This document shows, one piece after another, positions 34,898 through 38,081 of a DNA stretch of 38,081 nucleotides. Both the position numbers and the translations under genes were made by a program. This DNA comes from Saprospiraceae bacterium (GTDB lineage: Bacteria > Bacteroidota > Bacteroidia > Chitinophagales > Saprospiraceae). The notes beneath the pieces were generated by a model. It had not been told where the DNA came from, ran no database searches, and was given only the letters and a program-made list of their open reading frames with translations. The stretch spans positions 1 through 38,081 of the forward strand of contig JAHDBJ010000046.1 in NCBI GenBank assembly GCA_020630435.1. The letters run 5' to 3'. Numbering within the stretch: the first letter of the stretch is position 1; each line of letters opens with the position of its first letter.

Positions 34898-35736
34898 ACT
34901 ATTTCATTAATCAATAGTGTTCTATTCGCTACTTCAAGAGGATCTTGATTGAAAATTCGTACATATTCTTCGTATATTTTGGGTAATAGAGCATCAAAAT
35001 GTTGTGGTGCTTTGAAGAAATGTTCAATGCTAACTTGTACAGCATTAACCTCTGGTTTACCTATGAAATTAATAATATATTCTTTATCAAAACCTCTAAT
35101 TTCTGCTAGAGTTTCCCAAATATTTTCATCAAAATCAGGGAAAATGATATTAGGGTTTTGAATTCGGAAGATATTACCATATTCATGTAAAATAAGGTTA
35201 TAATGTTTATTATCAAATATTCCTTGGCTTGTTCTTTCTAGATCAAAAATCGTAACCCCATCCTTTAGATGAATTTCTGAACTGTGGAGAAATTGCAATT
35301 CAGGAGTACCAAAAGCGTGTTTATAAATAACAATTCTATCAAAATCTTTCGTAAGGTATTCTTCTAAACCAAAGGTCAATTGTAAAATTTGAGCTGTTAT
35401 TAATACTCGAACATCTTCTGGCATTTTCTCTTCTTTCGTCATATAGATGAACTCTTTGTCCATCATATAAATCATCAAGCGATTTCTAAAACGCTCTTGT
35501 TCTTGAGGCGATAATCGTGCATAAAAGCCAAAATGCTGACGTAAAAAAAACTCTAGTTTAGGATTCATAGTAGGGGGATTTCTCTTTGCCCACCACAAAT
35601 CTATCTGAGGATGAAGTATATAAATAATAGCTAAAAATACTACTATTCCAAAGATAATCATCTTATAACTCCCATCCTCTGCTGATTTAACAATCAGTAA
35701 AGCTAGTATAAATACTAGAGGAGATGCTATGCGCAT
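34894..35736 (-). CDS. MtfA-like (peptidase family M90) protein with a degenerate HExxH motif, membrane-anchored
   Basis: This 280-residue protein starts at the ATG at 35736. A GTG at 35751 is an alternative. Two hydrophobic segments at the N-terminus (about residues 5-17 and 26-41) are followed by an MtfA-like domain (about 55-270). It matches the family in ARLSPQEQERFRNRL, VRVLITAQILQLTFGL and the closing segment IEHFFKAP...LPKIYEEYVRIFNQDP. MtfA is a zinc peptidase with HExxH plus a distal Glu. Here the motif is HEYGN (residues 184-188), so the second His is Asn, while the distal Glu (VSIEHFF) is kept. Proteolysis is therefore doubtful. It follows the ABC ATPase after 23 bases and is probably co-transcribed. 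Confidence 0.8.
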   Translation of the reverse strand: MRIASPLVFILALLIVKSAEDGSYKMIIFGIVVFLAIIYILHPQIDLWWAKRNPPTMNPKLEFFLRQHFGFYARLSPQEQERFRNRLMIYMMDKEFIYMTKEEKMPEDVRVLITAQILQLTFGLEEYLTKDFDRIVIYKHAFGTPELQFLHSSEIHLKDGVTIFDLERTSQGIFDNKHYNLILHEYGNIFRIQNPNIIFPDFDENIWETLAEIRGFDKEYIINFIGKPEVNAVQVSIEHFFKAPQHFDALLPKIYEEYVRIFNQDPLEVANRTLLINEIV

Positions 35737-35759
35737 TGAAAAACTCTTCACAGGCTTTT

Positions 35760-36491
35760 TTAAGTTTTATGTAAGATAGTAAGCTGACCGCCATAAGCCT
35801 TAGCAATATTTTCTTCTGTAAATGCTGAATTTGTATCGCCATATGCTATCAATCGTTGATTTAACAAAATAATTCTATCGAAATATTCATGTACTTTTGA
35901 TAAATCATGGTGGACAACCAATAAAGTTTTACCTTCGTTGGCTAAACGTTTTAAAATTTCAATTATTTTATTCTCTGTAGTTACATCAACTCCTACAAAA
36001 GGTTCATCTAGTAAAAAAACAGTTGCTTCTTGACATAAAGCACGTGCTAAAAAAACACGCTGTTGTTGCCCCCCTGACAATTCTCCTATTTGTCGATCTT
36101 TAAAACCATCCATTCCTACATCTACCAAAGCATCCATCGCTATTTTTTTATCTTCCCTAGTAAGTCTCTGATAAAATTTTCGATAAGGAAAACGTCCCAT
36201 CAATACAATATCAAAAACCGTTGCAGGAAAATTCCAATCTACATCATCTTTTTGAGGGACATAAACAACTTTTTTTCGAACGTCTTCAATTTCCTCTCCT
36301 TCAAATGTAATTTTACCTGCATCTGCATCAATCAAACCTAGTATTGCCTTAAACAAGGTTGATTTCCCTGCTCCATTTGGGCCTACTACACCATGTAATT
36401 TTCCAGCCTCTATCTCTAAAAATATATTAGTTAGAACGCGTTTTCGTTCATAAGATACAGAAAGCCCTTTTATACTAATGATTGTATTCAT
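35760..36491 (-). CDS. Metal ABC transporter ATP-binding protein (Mn/Zn/Fe family, MntB/ZnuC-like)
   Basis: This 243-residue protein starts at the ATG at 36491 (MNTIISIKGLSVSYE). A longer frame to 36551 is possible but lies above a TATTTTTG box (36510-36503). Walker A is GPNGAGKST, the ABC signature is LSGGQQQRVFLARAL, Walker B is VFLLDEPF, and the switch His is in VVHHDLS. The segment YVPQKDDVDWNFPATVFDIVLMGR is typical of ATPases that pair with ABC-3 metal permeases. The only such permease in the window is the regulator fusion at 4903-6165, so they may form one importer despite the distance. The MtfA-like gene lies directly downstream. Confidence 0.92.
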   Translation of the reverse strand: MNTIISIKGLSVSYERKRVLTNIFLEIEAGKLHGVVGPNGAGKSTLFKAILGLIDADAGKITFEGEEIEDVRKKVVYVPQKDDVDWNFPATVFDIVLMGRFPYRKFYQRLTREDKKIAMDALVDVGMDGFKDRQIGELSGGQQQRVFLARALCQEATVFLLDEPFVGVDVTTENKIIEILKRLANEGKTLLVVHHDLSKVHEYFDRIILLNQRLIAYGDTNSAFTEENIAKAYGGQLTILHKT

Positions 36492-36502
36492 ATTTTTTTT
36501 AT

Positions 36503-36510
36503 CAAAAATA
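36503..36510 (-). promoter_or_regulatory. -7 box of the metal ABC ATPase unit
   Basis: TATTTTTG on the minus strand lies 11 bases before the ATG at 36491 and supports that start. The -33 TTG is not at normal spacing. Confidence 0.5.
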
Positions 36511-36650
36511 TAAAAAAGTTTTGTTAAAGGCTTTATTTTCAAATCTAACAATATGGTATACTTTATGCTAATAGTTAAACCTAGTTCAAGTAGTCAATAC
36601 GACATATGTCTAAGAAATAAGATACTTATATAGAAAATTGATAACAATAC

Positions 36651-36680
36651 TTGACTATCCATAAAAAAGGAATACTTTTG
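36651..36680 (+). promoter_or_regulatory. Promoter of the Ca2+/Na+ antiporter
   Basis: TTG (36651-36653), a 19-base spacer, and TACTTTTG (36673-36680) match the consensus fully. The same TTG could be misread as an alternative start codon of the downstream frame, so the real start is the ATG at 36723. Confidence 0.75.
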
Positions 36681-36722
36681 CAATCGAATTTTTACGTTTG
36701 GACTGCTACCAAAAAAAATTGT

Positions 36723-37655
36723 ATGGATATATTAATGTATGTTGGGCTTTTTGCAGTAAGTATCGCTGTTTTACTTAAAGCATCGGATTGGTTTGTAGAT
36801 TCCGCAGAGCGTATTGGTTTGTCATGGGGAGTTAGTCCTTTTGTAATCGGTGTAACGATTGTTGCTTTTGGTACTTCCTTACCCGAATTAGCGAGTTCTA
36901 TTGCTGCTGTAACATCTGGAAACTCCGAGATTGTAATTGGTAATGTTGTTGGTTCTAATGTGGCTAATATTCTTCTTGTACTAGGGCTAACTGCTTGGGT
37001 AGCTAAAAACATTGAAATCAAGGATAATATTATGGACATTGATATGCCCTTGTTGGTAGCATCCTCGTTTTTGTTATGGTACTCTTGTAGTGATGGTAAA
37101 CTGACGATTTTTGAAATTATTCTCCTGCTTATAGCTCTAGTCTTTTTTCTAGCGAAATCATTTTCTGGTGAAAAAACAGATAAAGATGACCGTCCAAAAG
37201 CTAGTGCTAAAGATTATGTTTTTTTGTTACTCGGTGGAATCTTAGTAAAATTCAGTGCTGATTATACTATTGTTGCCATCGAACAGCTTTCAAAAATTAT
37301 GGAAATCAATCAAGACTTTATTGCACTTACAGCCGTAGCAATTGCCACCTCTCTTCCAGAAGTTATTGTCAGTATTGGAGCTGCTCGGAAGGGAAAAGCG
37401 GATATTGCAATTGGCAATGTACTTGGTTCTAATTTATTTAACACCTATGCCGTTACGGCTATACCCTCCTTTTTTGGTAGCCTTGCAATTACCGATTCCA
37501 TTATTAACTTTGGTTTACCGTTTATGATTTCTATGACTGTACTTATGGCATTAATGTGTATCACGCATCGCATCTCTAAATGGGAAGGTTCTATATTATT
37601 AATCTTATATTGCTTTTTCACTTATCAACTCCTAGTAATTGAAGGATTAGTGTAG
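36723..37655 (+). CDS. Calcium/sodium (cation) antiporter of the CaCA family, YrbG-like
   Basis: This 310-residue inner-membrane protein has about ten helices in two homologous halves. Each half carries the alpha-repeat motif of the CaCA superfamily: FGTSLPELASSIAA with GNVVGSNVANILLVLG in the first half, and ATSLPEVIVSIGAARKG with GNVLGSNLFNTYAV in the second. The acidic ion-coordinating Glu is present in both. It exchanges Ca2+ (or another cation) for Na+ or H+. The start MDILMYVGLF at 36723 gives the family length. It is divergent from the metal ABC ATPase. Confidence 0.93.
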   Translation: MDILMYVGLFAVSIAVLLKASDWFVDSAERIGLSWGVSPFVIGVTIVAFGTSLPELASSIAAVTSGNSEIVIGNVVGSNVANILLVLGLTAWVAKNIEIKDNIMDIDMPLLVASSFLLWYSCSDGKLTIFEIILLLIALVFFLAKSFSGEKTDKDDRPKASAKDYVFLLLGGILVKFSADYTIVAIEQLSKIMEINQDFIALTAVAIATSLPEVIVSIGAARKGKADIAIGNVLGSNLFNTYAVTAIPSFFGSLAITDSIINFGLPFMISMTVLMALMCITHRISKWEGSILLILYCFFTYQLLVIEGLV

Positions 37656-37724
37656 ACATTTTATAAATCAAGTCTTGGTTTCTTAACCTTTTACTAAATC
37701 ACTGTGACCAATTACTCATTCTTA

Positions 37725-37756
37725 TTGAAGATTGATCACGAAGATTGATATTTTTG
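37725..37756 (+). promoter_or_regulatory. Candidate promoter downstream of the antiporter
   Basis: TTG (37725-37727), a 21-base spacer, and TATTTTTG (37749-37756) match the consensus. The only frame immediately below is the GTG-initiated small ORF at 37761. Confidence 0.55.
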
Positions 37757-37760
37757 TTTT

Positions 37761-37889
37761 GTGAAAACACACTATAAAATATCAAGAAGCATAAAACTAT
37801 TTAAACAATACCGTTTAGTGCTTATCCTAAGTTTATTGTTCCTTACATCATTAAAAACCTACAACTCTTGTAAGTTTTGTTATAAATAA
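37761..37889 (+). CDS. Possible 42-residue small membrane protein (GTG start)
   Basis: The frame starts with GTG five bases after a consensus -7 box, so the mRNA would be nearly leaderless. It has a basic N-terminus (KTHYKISRSIKLFKQYR), one hydrophobic helix (LVLILSLLFLTSL) and a short tail with two Cys (SCKFCYK). The layout suits a small inner-membrane or toxin-like peptide, or the remnant of a signal peptide. There is no family match and no ATG, so the call is weak. Confidence 0.25.
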   Translation: MKTHYKISRSIKLFKQYRLVLILSLLFLTSLKTYNSCKFCYK

Positions 37890-38081
37890 TATTGTCTAGA
37901 CCATCCTAACAAGAAGATAAAGCAATGCACTAAAAACAGTCCCTTTTTTATCGTTATTCCCTGTCTTTAAAAAGTTTTTTTATTGTTATTAACGTGAGGT
38001 TCACAGTTAAAGAACTGAAATTCAGCATTATATAATAAAAAATGAGGTTAAAACCCGATTTTTGTAGTTAAAGACCAATTT

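Larger units (their letters stand above)
37656..38081. other. Terminal 426-base region with no certain gene
   Basis: It contains a good promoter (37725-37756) and a possible small ORF (37761-37889). Near the right edge there is a repeated GTTAAAGA word (38007-38014 and 38068-38075), each preceded by GAGGTT (37996-38001 and 38044-38049). The window ends there, so a gene starting just beyond 38081 could own these signals. Confidence 0.45.

Noticed and set aside
36651-36722. TTG-initiated N-terminal extension of the antiporter.
   Set aside because: The TTG is the -33 element of a full-consensus promoter, and the family starts at the ATG at 36723.

Overview
The window is chromosomal DNA from a low-GC member of the Bacteroidota. 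Three things support this. Many genes are preceded by the Bacteroidota promoter pattern, a TTG about 18-21 bases upstream of TAnnTTTG, and Shine-Dalgarno sites are essentially absent. A secreted subtilase carries a type IX secretion (Por) C-terminal sorting domain. There is also a TonB-dependent receptor with an N-terminal carboxypeptidase-regulatory-like domain. A Saprospiraceae-like or related marine lineage is plausible, but that is an impression from protein flavour and not a proof.

Layout. 1-51: 5' part of a tRNA-Asn on the minus strand. 169-1083: PfkB-type sugar kinase. 1484-4795: large secreted S8 protease. 4903-6165 (minus): metal ABC permease fused to a DtxR/MntR-like regulator domain. 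6384-7109 (minus): LexA/CI-type S24 regulator. 7286-11518 (minus): four-gene redox operon (outer-membrane protein, FAD oxidoreductase, VOC protein, membrane polyferredoxin), with an FNR-like palindrome over its promoter. 11667-12495 (minus): two small membrane proteins. 12653-13231: nitroreductase. 13352-16710: a CarboxypepD-like protein and two tandem thioredoxin-fold paralogues. 16711-18797 (minus): radical SAM/SPASM protein and a lipoprotein esterase. 18901-19485 (minus): MiaE. 19608-20183: GmhA. 20347-22296: GCS2-CBS fusion. 22345-24814 (minus): OmpP1/FadL-type porin and a tyrosine/serine/arginine-rich exported protein. 25155-27530: TonB-dependent receptor. 27610-34025 (minus): PurH, MetY and SecA. 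34391-34897: DinB-like protein. 34894-36491 (minus): degenerate MtfA-like protein and a metal ABC ATPase. 36723-37655: Ca2+/Na+ antiporter. The last 426 bases hold a good promoter and a possible 42-residue small membrane ORF.

How the genes work together. Most of the window is housekeeping (purine and methionine synthesis, Sec export, tRNA modification, LPS heptose) mixed with envelope genes. The two halves of a probable Mn/Zn/Fe ABC importer lie about 30 kb apart, and the permease half carries its own metalloregulator-like domain. The 7.3-11.5 kb operon looks like an uncharacterised electron-transfer module. The most distinctive items are the permease-regulator fusion, the redox operon with its palindrome, the GCS2-CBS fusion, the MtfA homologue with a broken zinc motif, and a compact structured intergenic region at 6275-6386 that could encode a small RNA. 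No mobile element, CRISPR array or phage was seen. Several starts were moved downstream because a promoter lies inside the longer open frame.
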